A DNA stretch of 64,000 nt, taken from NCBI RefSeq assembly GCF_963677195.1, contig NZ_OY781918.1, positions 2,778,923-2,842,922 on the forward strand, given 5' to 3'. This document shows, piece by piece, positions 36,848 to 45,583 of this stretch. The DNA is from an uncultured Marinifilum sp. GTDB lineage: Bacteria; Bacteroidota; Bacteroidia; Bacteroidales; Marinifilaceae. Position numbers and translations under genes: made by a program. The notes beneath the pieces are model-generated. The model ran no database searches. It saw nothing but the letters and a program-made list of their open reading frames with translations, and was not told where the DNA came from. Within the stretch, counting starts at the first letter, position 1. Every line of letters begins with the position of its first letter.

Positions 36848-37294
36848 ATAATTGTTTTTAATCTTAATTGGTAGTATTCAGATTAATGTAATAATCAACG
36901 CAACCGTTTTCGTTATTTGAATTAATTCTAAACTTATCTCTTTCATTTATTTTTTATTGATGTTAACTCAAATAAATGTATTTTAGCAGCAAATAAAAGG
37001 AGAAAAGCCTTTTTTGTTACAAACTCTAAGTAAATAGATGAATTTAATTGAAATTTATTTTTATGTTCTTGCTTACCTGGTAAGCTACTTTGAGATTTTT
37101 GGTGGACTTTAATATCCATCCTCTTCCTTGATCCTAAATATTTAGGGTTACTATTCCTATACACATTTATTTTATTGATTATTGAATTTGAAACTTAGTA
37201 GTATCAAATAGATAATCACTCTTTTATGATACATACAATTGTTTTGTATGAGTCGTGTAAATAAAAGAAAACAAAATAGTTAAACAAATATATC
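36848..37294. other. intergenic region before iorA, no gene seen
   Basis: Small hairpins occur at 36995-37013 (AAAAGG/CCTTTT plus T run, possible terminator of the fet operon), 37071-37085 (GCTTAC/GTAAGC) and 37232-37250 (CATACAA/TTGTATG, near the expected iorA promoter). A 73-codon minus-strand ORF here has no features of a real gene. Confidence 0.5.
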
Positions 37295-38920
37295 ATGCAA
37301 AAGTCTTTACTATTAGGTGTAGAAGCCATTGCACAGGGTGCAATCGATGGCGGAATGTCCGGAGTTTATGCTTACCCTGGAACACCTTCAACCGAAATTA
37401 CAGAATATGTTCAACACTCAAAGCAGGCACAAAAGCTGAATATCCATCGCGAATGGGCTGCTAACGAGAAAACTGCTATGGAATCTGGTTTGGGAATGTC
37501 TTATGCCGGTAAGCGTTCTATGGTATGTATGAAACATGTGGGTTTAAATGTAGCAGCCGATTGTTTTATGAATTCAGCTATTACAGGAGCCAATGGTGGT
37601 ATGCTTGTGGTGGTTGCCGATGATCCATCAATGCACTCTTCTCAGAATGAGCAAGATTCACGTGTATACGGTAAGTTTGCTATGATGCCAATTTTGGAAC
37701 CATCAAATCAGCAGGAAGCTTATGATATGGCTCGTTATGGTTTCGAATTATCCGAAGCTTGTGGTATTCCGGTATTAATCAGAATTACAACACGCCTTGC
37801 ACACTCACGAGCAGGAGTTACCCGAGTTACCGAAGTTAAAGATCAAAATAACTTAAAATTACCAGAGGATAAAGTGCAATTTGTATTACTTCCTGCTATT
37901 GCTCGTAAGCGATATAAATTACTTTTAAATAACCAGGAGAAATTCGAAGCTGCTTCCGAAGAGTCTGAATTTAACGCTTATGCCGAGGGAGCAGATAAAT
38001 CGATGGGAATTATTGCATGTGGATTGGGCTATAATTATTTAATGGAGAACTATGCTAATGGAGAATGTCCGTATCCGGTAGTAAAAGTTTGTCAGTATCC
38101 AATTCCTCGCACAATGATTGAAAAAATCACTTCGGAATGCGATAAAGTGATGGTTTTAGAAGAAGGATATCCGGTAATTGAAGAATTATTAAAAGGATAT
38201 TTGAAAAAAGAAGCTGTTTTGGGCCGTTTAGATGGTACTCTATCCCGCGATGGTGAATTAACTCCCGATATGGTTGGAAGAGCCTTAGGATTCGACATTG
38301 AAGATGGTGCCGATGTTCCTGATTTAGTTGCCGCTCGTCCTCCTGCTTTATGTGTTGGTTGTTCTCATATCGATGTTTATAAAGCATTAAACGAGGTGAT
38401 TGCAGAGTATGGAGCAGGACGAGTATTTTCTGATATTGGATGCTATACTTTAGGTGCCTTGGCTCCATTTAACGCAATTAATTCTTGTGTTGATATGGGT
38501 GCATCTATTACCATGGCTAAAGGGGCTGCCGATGCAGGATTAATTCCATCGGTTGCAGTTATTGGCGACTCTACCTTTACTCACTCGGGAATGACTGGTT
38601 TATTGGATGCCGTTAACGAAGGAAGTCCAATTACAGTAATTATTTCTGATAATGAATCCATTTCGATGACTGGAGGACAAAAATCTTCGGCAAAAGGCAA
38701 ATTGGAATCAATTTGTGAAGGTTTGGGTGTTGATGCAGATCATCTTCATGTAATAACAGCAGTACCTAAAAAACGAGACGATTTAAAAGATCTTCTTCGT
38801 AAAGAGTGTAATTACAAGGGTGTGTCTGTAATAATTCCACGTCGTATTTGCGTTCAAAAAAATATTAGAGATCAGAAATTAAAAAAAGCTATGAAAGCAA
38901 AATCTGCTGCTAAAGCATAG
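37295..38920 (+). CDS. iorA: indolepyruvate:ferredoxin oxidoreductase, alpha subunit
   Basis: The 541-residue TPP enzyme decarboxylates aryl-pyruvates to aryl-acetyl-CoA with ferredoxin (or runs in reverse). It has an N-terminal pyrimidine-binding region (YAYPGTPSTEITEYV near residue 24), a central transketolase-like domain and a C-terminal TPP-binding domain with LCVGCSH (about 351) and GDSTFTHSGMTGLLDAV (about 427). It lacks the C-terminal double [4Fe-4S] ferredoxin domain of archaeal IorA (~640 residues) and ends in a Lys/Ala-rich tail, so electrons must leave another way. iorB follows after 130 bp. Confidence 0.9.
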   Translation: MQKSLLLGVEAIAQGAIDGGMSGVYAYPGTPSTEITEYVQHSKQAQKLNIHREWAANEKTAMESGLGMSYAGKRSMVCMKHVGLNVAADCFMNSAITGANGGMLVVVADDPSMHSSQNEQDSRVYGKFAMMPILEPSNQQEAYDMARYGFELSEACGIPVLIRITTRLAHSRAGVTRVTEVKDQNNLKLPEDKVQFVLLPAIARKRYKLLLNNQEKFEAASEESEFNAYAEGADKSMGIIACGLGYNYLMENYANGECPYPVVKVCQYPIPRTMIEKITSECDKVMVLEEGYPVIEELLKGYLKKEAVLGRLDGTLSRDGELTPDMVGRALGFDIEDGADVPDLVAARPPALCVGCSHIDVYKALNEVIAEYGAGRVFSDIGCYTLGALAPFNAINSCVDMGASITMAKGAADAGLIPSVAVIGDSTFTHSGMTGLLDAVNEGSPITVIISDNESISMTGGQKSSAKGKLESICEGLGVDADHLHVITAVPKKRDDLKDLLRKECNYKGVSVIIPRRICVQKNIRDQKLKKAMKAKSAAKA

Positions 38921-39050
38921 TTTAATTAATAATTATCAATTAATAATTATCAATTACAAAAAAGATAAGCAAGAGAAAAAGTAATTATCCAATAGTTTTA
39001 TAAATGGTCTTGCTACTGTTTATTTTGTACTTGATACTAAAACAAAAGAG

Positions 39051-39635
39051 ATGAAAACAGATATGGTCATAGCAGGTGTTGGCGGACAGGGTATTTTATC
39101 AATTGCTGCTGCTTTAGGTTCTGCTGCTTTAGACAATAACTTAAATATGAAACAGGCTGAAACTCACGGCATGAGCCAGCGAGGAGGAGATGTCCAGTCG
39201 TTCATGAGAATTTCTGATCAGCCAATTTATTCTGATTTAATACCCAAAGGTGGTGCTGATATTATTTTATCGGTAGAGCCAATGGAAGCATTGCGTTATT
39301 TGCCATACTTAAAAAAAGGAGGGTATGTAGTTGCTAACTCAACTCCTTTTATTAATATTCCCGATTATCCTGAAATGGAAAAATTGGAACAGACAATTAA
39401 GGCACTTCCTAATTATGTATTAATTGATGCAGATAAAATTGCCGAAGAAACTACAGGTTCTAAGCGTGCTTTTAATTTTGTGATGTTGGGTGCAGCTTCA
39501 CCTTTTATCGATGTTCCTTTTGAGTATCTTGAGGACGGAATTCGTAAAATTTTCGGAAGAAAAGGAGAAGAGGTTGTAGAAATGAATATAAAAGCATTGC
39601 ATGCAGGACGTAAGTTTGCTCAGGAGAATAAGTAG
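39051..39635 (+). CDS. iorB: indolepyruvate:ferredoxin oxidoreductase, beta subunit
   Basis: The 194-residue gamma-type domain shows the family opening DMVIAGVGGQGILS and the segment KQAETHGMSQRGGDVQS. It pairs with IorA for aromatic amino acid catabolism or synthesis. It ends at a strong terminator; the phenylacetate-CoA ligase gene often seen next to iorAB in Bacteroidota is absent here. Confidence 0.92.
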   Translation: MKTDMVIAGVGGQGILSIAAALGSAALDNNLNMKQAETHGMSQRGGDVQSFMRISDQPIYSDLIPKGGADIILSVEPMEALRYLPYLKKGGYVVANSTPFINIPDYPEMEKLEQTIKALPNYVLIDADKIAEETTGSKRAFNFVMLGAASPFIDVPFEYLEDGIRKIFGRKGEEVVEMNIKALHAGRKFAQENK

Positions 39636-39662
39636 ACTCTAAGCTCAACCACTATAATTCAG

Positions 39663-39695
39663 AATCCCCGATATGATAATTCATTTCGGGGATTT
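39663..39695 (+). terminator. intrinsic terminator after iorB
   Basis: AATCCCCGA (39663-39671) pairs with TTTCGGGGATT (to 39693) and runs into TTT. Confidence 0.85.
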
Positions 39696-39715
39696 CTATA
39701 TTGATAAAGCTGTAA

Positions 39716-40147
39716 TTATTTAGCTGTTTTTACCGCATCTAAAATTTCGCTTATTGATCTGCTGCTATTTGCAACTTCTCTTTTAAATGGATGATTTGGC
39801 ATGATACCACTCTCAGCATCTAATCCATTAAGAATGCTTAACCATATTGCACTAATTCCAAAAGCAAGCAGAATATCTTTTTCGTAATTGTGAGTAAAAA
39901 TAATACGAAATGTCTCAATTAAACTGTTAAATTTTATTGCAATTTGAAAGGCATACGAAGAGTTTGGTTCTTTGCCATTATCCAAATGATATGTAATTGC
40001 ATCAACGAAAGCTTGCGATAGTTTTTCGCATTCGCTTTGTATTTCCTCGCGTTTATCCTGATTAATATCCATATCGTTTACACCATTCAATATTAGGGTA
40101 TTAATATCAGTAATGCTAAGCGATGTTTTTAGAAGTATAGGTTCCAT
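39716..40147 (-). CDS. uncharacterised helical protein
   Basis: The 143-residue protein is predicted mostly helical, without signal peptide or membrane segment beyond a moderately hydrophobic stretch near residue 93 (LLAFGISAIWLSILNG). No family is recognised. It lies alone between the iorB terminator and the TPR kinase gene on the minus strand. Codon use is like the neighbours, so I consider it real. Confidence 0.6.
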   Translation of the reverse strand: MEPILLKTSLSITDINTLILNGVNDMDINQDKREEIQSECEKLSQAFVDAITYHLDNGKEPNSSYAFQIAIKFNSLIETFRIIFTHNYEKDILLAFGISAIWLSILNGLDAESGIMPNHPFKREVANSSRSISEILDAVKTAK

Positions 40148-40280
40148 AGTATGGTAAATTTATATAAAAGCATATCTAAAGTAGCAGAAAAATACGAGAT
40201 AATTAAAAAGCTTCTTATTAATTATTATAATTATTTGGATATTATAGTTTGTTGCAAGAAAATGAAATATAGCATAACAA

Positions 40281-40314
40281 AAAGAGCCATCGAATAATAT
40301 TTCAACGACTCTTT
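40281..40314 (-). terminator. terminator after the TPR sensor kinase gene
   Basis: On the minus strand AAAGAG...CGA pairs with TCG...CTCTTT around an AT-rich loop, with small mismatches, followed by TTTTTG. Confidence 0.7.
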
Positions 40315-40356
40315 ATAAATTATATGTTAATATATAATGTAATTTGTTTGTTGTTG

Positions 40357-42474
40357 CTAGTTTAATGGTATAGAAAAACTAAATGTTGAACCAACACCCA
40401 ATTCACTTTTTACCCAAATTTCTCCATCATTCATATTAATAAATTCTTTACAAAGAATTAAACCTAAACCTGTTCCCAGTTCATTATTGGTTCCATTTGT
40501 AGATGAATTTTTGTCTATTCTAAAAAGAGCATCTATTTGTTTTTGCGACATACCTACACCAGTATCATTTATCGAGATAATTAAATGCTTATTTTCAGAA
40601 TTAGCGGTAATATTTATTTTACCTCCTTCGGGAGTAAATTTAAGAGCATTATTTACCAGATTAACAATTACCGTTTCAATGGATCTTTTATCGGCCAATA
40701 CAAGTGGGCTTAGTTCTATTAAGTTATTTAAAGATATGTTTTTAAGTTTAGCACTAGCCTGCAAAGGTAAAATACTGTCTTGCACAATGGAAGGTAAATC
40801 TAATATTTCCTTTTTTATACTTATGTTGCCTTTTTGTACTCTCGACCAGGTTAATAAATTTTCAGCAAGGGCAAAGGAGTTTTTAGAAGCATTATATAAA
40901 TCATTAATGTAAGTTTTTCTCTCCGAATCATTAAGTTCATCATAATTTAAGGATAGTATTTGACTTAATCCAATTAATGCACTAAATGGTGCTTTTAAAT
41001 CGTGAGCAACAATAGAAAAGAATTTATTTTGAGTTTGATTTGCTACTTTTAGTTCCTTACTTTGTTTTTCAATTATTTTGTGAGCTCGTTTTTTTATACG
41101 GGCTCTGTTTAGCAAAATTACCACTAAAATAAATACCAGAACAGCCAGAATAAAAAAGAAATTTCGCAGTTGAGTTTGTTTTTCTACCTGAAGTTTATTT
41201 AATGATAAATCCTTTCGTAAGTTTTCATTCTCGTTTTCTTTAAGTTGAGTTTGGAATTTTGTTTCGAGTTCGGAAATTTGTAACTGTCGTTCTTTTTGAA
41301 AAATACTGTCTCTTAAGAATAGTTCTTTTTCTTTATAATACAGAGCTTTATTTAGTTGTTTAGTTGCTTTGTAATATTTACTGTATATTTTGTATAAATC
41401 TGTTTTATTATTGTTTACCTTATTAGTTTTAATCAATTGGTTGGCTTCATCAATGCTATATTTAGCTTTTAAATATTCTTTTTGTTGAATTTGCAATTCC
41501 CCAAGTAAAATTAAATTTATAATAAGCTGTCCCGATGATTTACCTTCTCTGTTTAAGGAAATGGCATGTTGTAAATAATCTTCTGCAGCTTCTGTTCTGT
41601 TTAGCGACAAATTTGTTTGCCCTAAATTAGCATAAACCTGAGCAATATGTAACTTATTATTAAGCTTACTGAATTCAGATAAACTTTTATTAAAATACTC
41701 GAGAGCAGCTTTATAGTTTTTCTTATTGTTATGACAGGTGCCGATATTATTTAATGCCGATGCATAAGCAAGCGATGCACTTGTAGTATCAGATGATGCA
41801 ATTACTTTTTCGAAATATGTAATTGCTTTTTCAAGTTCTTCGTTATACAGTAAAGTTGTTCCAATGTTTAAAGATAGGTTTATTATTCTCGTTTTTAAAT
41901 TAAGACTATCGGCAATATTAAAGGCTTTGGTAAAGTTTTTTAAGGCAACATTATAATTACCCTGACTTAAATAGTTAATGGCTATTGTGTTTAAACACTG
42001 TAGTTTAAGAATTGGATTGCTGATGGCTATTGCTTCTTTGTATGCTTTGTTAAGGTGATAAAGCGAACTATCGGTTTGTCCTATAGCATAATAAATAAAA
42101 CCTGTATAATATCTCGAAGTAATTTTTCCTTTTGTTAAGTTTTTTCTTGTGGCCAGATTAATGGCCTCTTTGTTATATTGTTTTGCTCTATTTGCCTCTC
42201 CTAATTGTATGGATGAATAAGTTAGCTTATTAAGAGCTTTTACTCTAGTACTGTCTATCTGATATATTTTGGCCAGTGAATCGGCTTTTTTAGCATAGTT
42301 TTTTAGTAATATAATATTATTATAGAAATATTCCTGCGCTAACTGATCATAAATATATGCTTTGTTTTCATCTTTAGTATGGCTCAATACATTTAGTAAG
42401 CTATCTGTTTTTTTTTGACTAGATACAGGTATTGCTAATGTAATAATTAAAATAAATAATAAGAAATATCTCAT
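40357..42474 (-). CDS. TPR-containing sensor histidine kinase
   Basis: The 705-residue protein has a signal peptide (MRYFLLFILIITLAIPVSS), about seven TPR-like helical repeats (roughly 40-360, e.g. ASALNNIGTCHNNKKNYKAA), a coiled segment, one transmembrane helix near 439-457, HisKA with FSIVAHDLKAPFSAL (His near 491) and HATPase with NDTGVGMS and GTGLGLILCKEF. This architecture is a Bacteroidota hallmark, with the TPRs in the periplasm. It has no receiver domain and no adjacent response regulator. Confidence 0.92.
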   Translation of the reverse strand: MRYFLLFILIITLAIPVSSQKKTDSLLNVLSHTKDENKAYIYDQLAQEYFYNNIILLKNYAKKADSLAKIYQIDSTRVKALNKLTYSSIQLGEANRAKQYNKEAINLATRKNLTKGKITSRYYTGFIYYAIGQTDSSLYHLNKAYKEAIAISNPILKLQCLNTIAINYLSQGNYNVALKNFTKAFNIADSLNLKTRIINLSLNIGTTLLYNEELEKAITYFEKVIASSDTTSASLAYASALNNIGTCHNNKKNYKAALEYFNKSLSEFSKLNNKLHIAQVYANLGQTNLSLNRTEAAEDYLQHAISLNREGKSSGQLIINLILLGELQIQQKEYLKAKYSIDEANQLIKTNKVNNNKTDLYKIYSKYYKATKQLNKALYYKEKELFLRDSIFQKERQLQISELETKFQTQLKENENENLRKDLSLNKLQVEKQTQLRNFFFILAVLVFILVVILLNRARIKKRAHKIIEKQSKELKVANQTQNKFFSIVAHDLKAPFSALIGLSQILSLNYDELNDSERKTYINDLYNASKNSFALAENLLTWSRVQKGNISIKKEILDLPSIVQDSILPLQASAKLKNISLNNLIELSPLVLADKRSIETVIVNLVNNALKFTPEGGKINITANSENKHLIISINDTGVGMSQKQIDALFRIDKNSSTNGTNNELGTGLGLILCKEFINMNDGEIWVKSELGVGSTFSFSIPLN

Positions 42475-43128
42475 AATGCTAAATATGTTTTACGTACTTG
42501 GGTAGTATTATTTTTTATACCACTAGCATTTCTACGGGCTTTGTTCGAATTTGTTCTGATTATTTAGTGTAATAATTAAAAATATGATTACATTTTTGTT
42601 TTAGCGTTCTAATAAAAAGAAATAAAGGGTTGATATTTGGTTTGTTGAATAATATAATTTATTACTCTTATATTTTTATAGAAATCGAAAATTATCTTTT
42701 TATATCACTTTAGATATTGATATTATTATAATCCGCTTGCCTTATCTTGTAAATTAATTTGTTGTATTTTGAATCGATGAGCTATAGAACAAAAGACAAA
42801 ATAAAATTTGTAATTAAAATCTGATCAAGAAATTATTACTGTCTCGATTTTATATTTTTCATACTCGAATTTTAAGTGTTTTTGTACGATCCAAATTTCT
42901 ATATTTTTCTCGATTGATATGTGTGAAAAATACTAATTATACTTTACCTAACATTATATATGACATGAAAATTATCTATTTTTCATGTCTTTTACTTAAT
43001 TCAACTATGTAATAAATGCCTGTGTTTGTTAATTTAAAGAAAATTAAACCTTGCATCTAAATGATTTAATAGTTAAAATTGCAATGCATTTGTGAGAGAG
43101 AATTATTAATTTGAAGTGGTAGGAGTGT
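42475..43128. other. intergenic region between divergent regulators
   Basis: About 650 very AT-rich bases contain no ORF with coding character, tRNA or strong hairpin. It presumably carries the promoters of the kinase and the AraC-type gene; none matches the consensus well. Confidence 0.45.
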
Positions 43129-44235
43129 ATGGATTATTTATTTGTGATTTGTTTGGCTATATTGATATATTTTATTGTATCAACCCTATCACGTAATACA
43201 AATCATCTTTCCGATCGTATTTTTATATTCTGGTTATTTCTTGTAGCTCTGGCTGAAGTTACTTTTTTTCTGTCTTCTCAAAATCTGTTCGAAGATTTTC
43301 ATACTGTATACGAATTTGCTTGTGGTAGCCATGTTTTGCATGGAACAGTATTTTATTTTTACATACAGAGTTTGATTAATAAATCTTTTCGTTTCCAAAA
43401 AAGACACCTGCTGCATTTAATTCCATTTACCATTTATATGGGTTATAAAACAATTGTAAAATCGATGGGCTTGGTCGATTGTATTGGTGAAGGTGGATGT
43501 TCTCATTCCGATAATATTTATTCGGTCGTTTCTGTCTATATGAAGTTTGCTATTACTTTGGCTTATGTTCTGGTTACGTATGTCAAAATCTGGAAGGAGA
43601 GGAGAAACAGCATTTTCTGTAAAGAAAATCCTTGTGTGATTAAATGGATTAACAGTGTTGGAAATGGAGTGTTAATTCTACTATCTCTTATATTTTTAAT
43701 AAAATTATTATCTGGTTTGGGTGTTAGTTTTCTAATCGATCAGGTAATGTTAATTGATATTGTTGTCACTATTTTTGTAATTTCATTTGTTCATATTTAT
43801 TCTAGGTATGCTTATGTTTTTGCACAGCCATTTAATGCTGAGCTAGAACAGGTAGTTCAGAGAAATGAGATTGAAGAGGAAGACAATACACAACAATTTG
43901 ACAAGCAATACCAGCAAATTTGCGATTTTATCGTACTCCATAAAGTATATAAAGATGGCGATTTAACATTGCGCAAATTATCATCTATGATAGAATTGCC
44001 AGAGCATATTATTTCGCAATCGATAAATCGTTGTGCTAACCGATCTTATTCCGACTTTATAAATTCCTATCGTGTAAAACACTTTGTGGAGTTTATCGAG
44101 CAAAATGCACATAAAAACGAGACTTTATTGTATTTAGCTTATGAATGCGGATTTAACTCCAAATCTTCATTCAATCGTGTATTCAAGCAATTTTACGATA
44201 TTACTCCTACCGAGTATATTAAAAGTAAAGAGTAG
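43129..44235 (+). CDS. membrane-anchored AraC-family transcriptional regulator
   Basis: The 368-residue protein has seven hydrophobic segments in the first ~230 residues (LFVICLAILIYFIV at the start) and a C-terminal AraC/XylS DNA-binding domain (about 265-366) with LSSMIELPEHIISQSI and the second helix-turn-helix AYECGFNSKSSFNRVFKQFY, ending DITPTEYIKS. This 7TM-AraC design is common in Bacteroidota, where the membrane part is thought to sense a ligand. It lies upstream of the peptide-utilisation island on the same strand and is a candidate regulator for it. Confidence 0.88.
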   Translation: MDYLFVICLAILIYFIVSTLSRNTNHLSDRIFIFWLFLVALAEVTFFLSSQNLFEDFHTVYEFACGSHVLHGTVFYFYIQSLINKSFRFQKRHLLHLIPFTIYMGYKTIVKSMGLVDCIGEGGCSHSDNIYSVVSVYMKFAITLAYVLVTYVKIWKERRNSIFCKENPCVIKWINSVGNGVLILLSLIFLIKLLSGLGVSFLIDQVMLIDIVVTIFVISFVHIYSRYAYVFAQPFNAELEQVVQRNEIEEEDNTQQFDKQYQQICDFIVLHKVYKDGDLTLRKLSSMIELPEHIISQSINRCANRSYSDFINSYRVKHFVEFIEQNAHKNETLLYLAYECGFNSKSSFNRVFKQFYDITPTEYIKSKE

Positions 44236-44554
44236 GTAGCTGGTTATCCGAAATTGACTTGTTGATATTCATTAAGAGTTTAACAATCTTTAGGCTGTTT
44301 TTTAGTGTTTGCAGATTTAGTATTAGGTCCGCACAGACTTTTACACGCGATTCCAATTTTTTTCCCTCTCATTTCAGTGACTGTTCACTTAATTCTACTC
44401 TTATTTCCGTTTGTTTTTTGATGAAGAAACTTATTATGATACACTAAAAAAGAAATGTTATTGACATACCTGAAGATATTGTATGTGTATTTTAGAGAGA
44501 ATATAGATAGTATTGTAATAGAAAGATAATTAATCTATTTGAGGGGGGCATATT
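44236..44554. other. intergenic region, no gene seen
   Basis: About 320 bases follow the AraC-type gene. There is no strong hairpin or recognisable RNA; GAGGGGGG just before ATG 44555 is an unusually strong purine-rich ribosome-binding site for this phylum. Confidence 0.45.
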
Positions 44555-45190
44555 ATGATTTTAAAGAGAATTAAATATTTAATATTATTAATGTCTGTGG
44601 TTTGTCAATTCGCTTTTGTTTATGCGCAGGATAATACTCAAAATAATAAACCATTATTTAACCGAAATAACAAATACATTAATAAAGATTTAAAACTTTG
44701 AATTTCTAAAGATAAGTTCGATAGTATTAGAATTTCTAATAAATTTTATCCAAGCCGAATAAAAACCCATAAAGATTCATTGAGGGTTGTATTACAGGGA
44801 GAAATTTATGATTGGAATAAAGCAAGTGCAGAATTTTATCGGATGACATTTAGTTATGCTCGGGTCGGTTATTATTTATGGATATCCGAAACTGAGGCAA
44901 TTAGCCTTTGTAAAAAATACAATTTCCAGCATCCATTTCATTTTTACAATTATTTTAGAAATCATGAAGAATTATGGGATGATTATATGTTTGATTTCCT
45001 GAAAAACTTACGAAATAAGCTTGTTGATAAAACTGGTAATAAGGAATTGCTAGAAATGACAAACAAAAAGTTTTTAAAACAAGCTTTAATACTTAATCCG
45101 GATCGGATAGCTGCATTTAAAAGTAGTACATCAAAAGGAAAAAGTAAATTCTGTGGTAATGAAAATTGTTGCCAAAACAAGAAAAAGTAA
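44555..45190 (+). pseudogene. secreted protein gene interrupted by one in-frame TGA
   Basis: From ATG 44555 a clear signal peptide (MILKRIKYLILLMSVVC... ending VYAQ) is read, then codon 49 is TGA (44699-44701). The same frame continues without another stop to TAA at 45190, giving about 211 residues if read through. The downstream half shares a pattern with the lipoprotein at 58347-59204 (KYxFxxPxxFxxxF ... LRNKL against IRNRL), so the two are distant relatives. The most likely cause is a nonsense mutation (from TGG or CGA); a translated fragment from TTG 44780 or stop-codon readthrough cannot be excluded. The C-terminus is Cys/Lys rich (CGNENCCQNKKK). Function unknown. Confidence 0.8.
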
Positions 45191-45210
45191 TATTCGAACA
45201 CAGTAATAGA

Positions 45211-45246
45211 AAGCTTGTAACATTTGGTTGTTGCAAGCTTTTTTTT
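45211..45246 (+). terminator. intrinsic terminator after the TGA-interrupted gene
   Basis: AAGCTTGTAACA pairs with TGTTGCAAGCTT (one mismatch) and is followed by eight T. Confidence 0.93.
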
Positions 45247-45479
45247 GTGAAAAATACCAAGATCATGGTATTGATATGCTGATGATATCCCTTGATATTT
45301 GCATCGGCTTTTTAAGAGGGATTTTGTAAGTATATCGAAAAGGTAAATGAGAAAAATAAGATGGTTTTAGGGGAATTGTGGTGGTTTCATGCTATGAAAT
45401 CAGTAAATACCTCCTTTTTTAGAGTGAATCCATATAGAATTGTAAATAACAGAAAAAGAAAGCTATAGAGGTATCAAAA

Positions 45480-45527
45480 CGCAAAATGACACCTTGCAAA
45501 AGGTCTCATATCGCAAAATGCGGCGAT
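45480..45527 (+). promoter_or_regulatory. hairpin pair with repeated GCAAAA upstream of the polyferredoxin operon
   Basis: Within the otherwise empty 45247-45583 interval, GCAAAA occurs three times at 45481, 45496 and 45513. ACCTT-GCAA-AAGGT (45491-45504) is a stem with a GNRA-type tetraloop, and ATCGC/GCGAT (45510-45527) is a second stem. They lie 57-90 bp before the start at 45584, where leader regulation or operator sites would be expected. Confidence 0.5.
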
Positions 45528-45583
45528 AGAGCGAGTAACATTTCCCACTTTTCGGTAGAGTTTAAAAAATCAATCTAAATCTT

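Noticed and set aside
36943..37164. 73-codon minus-strand ORF upstream of iorA
   Set aside because: There is no recognisable domain, an atypical composition, and hairpins cross it; I considered a transposase remnant but found no supporting motif or terminal repeats.
44699..44701. TGA as a selenocysteine codon
   Set aside because: The downstream sequence shows no evident SECIS-like stem-loop, the flanking residues (LKL-ISK) do not resemble a redox site, and the protein belongs to no selenoprotein family I know.
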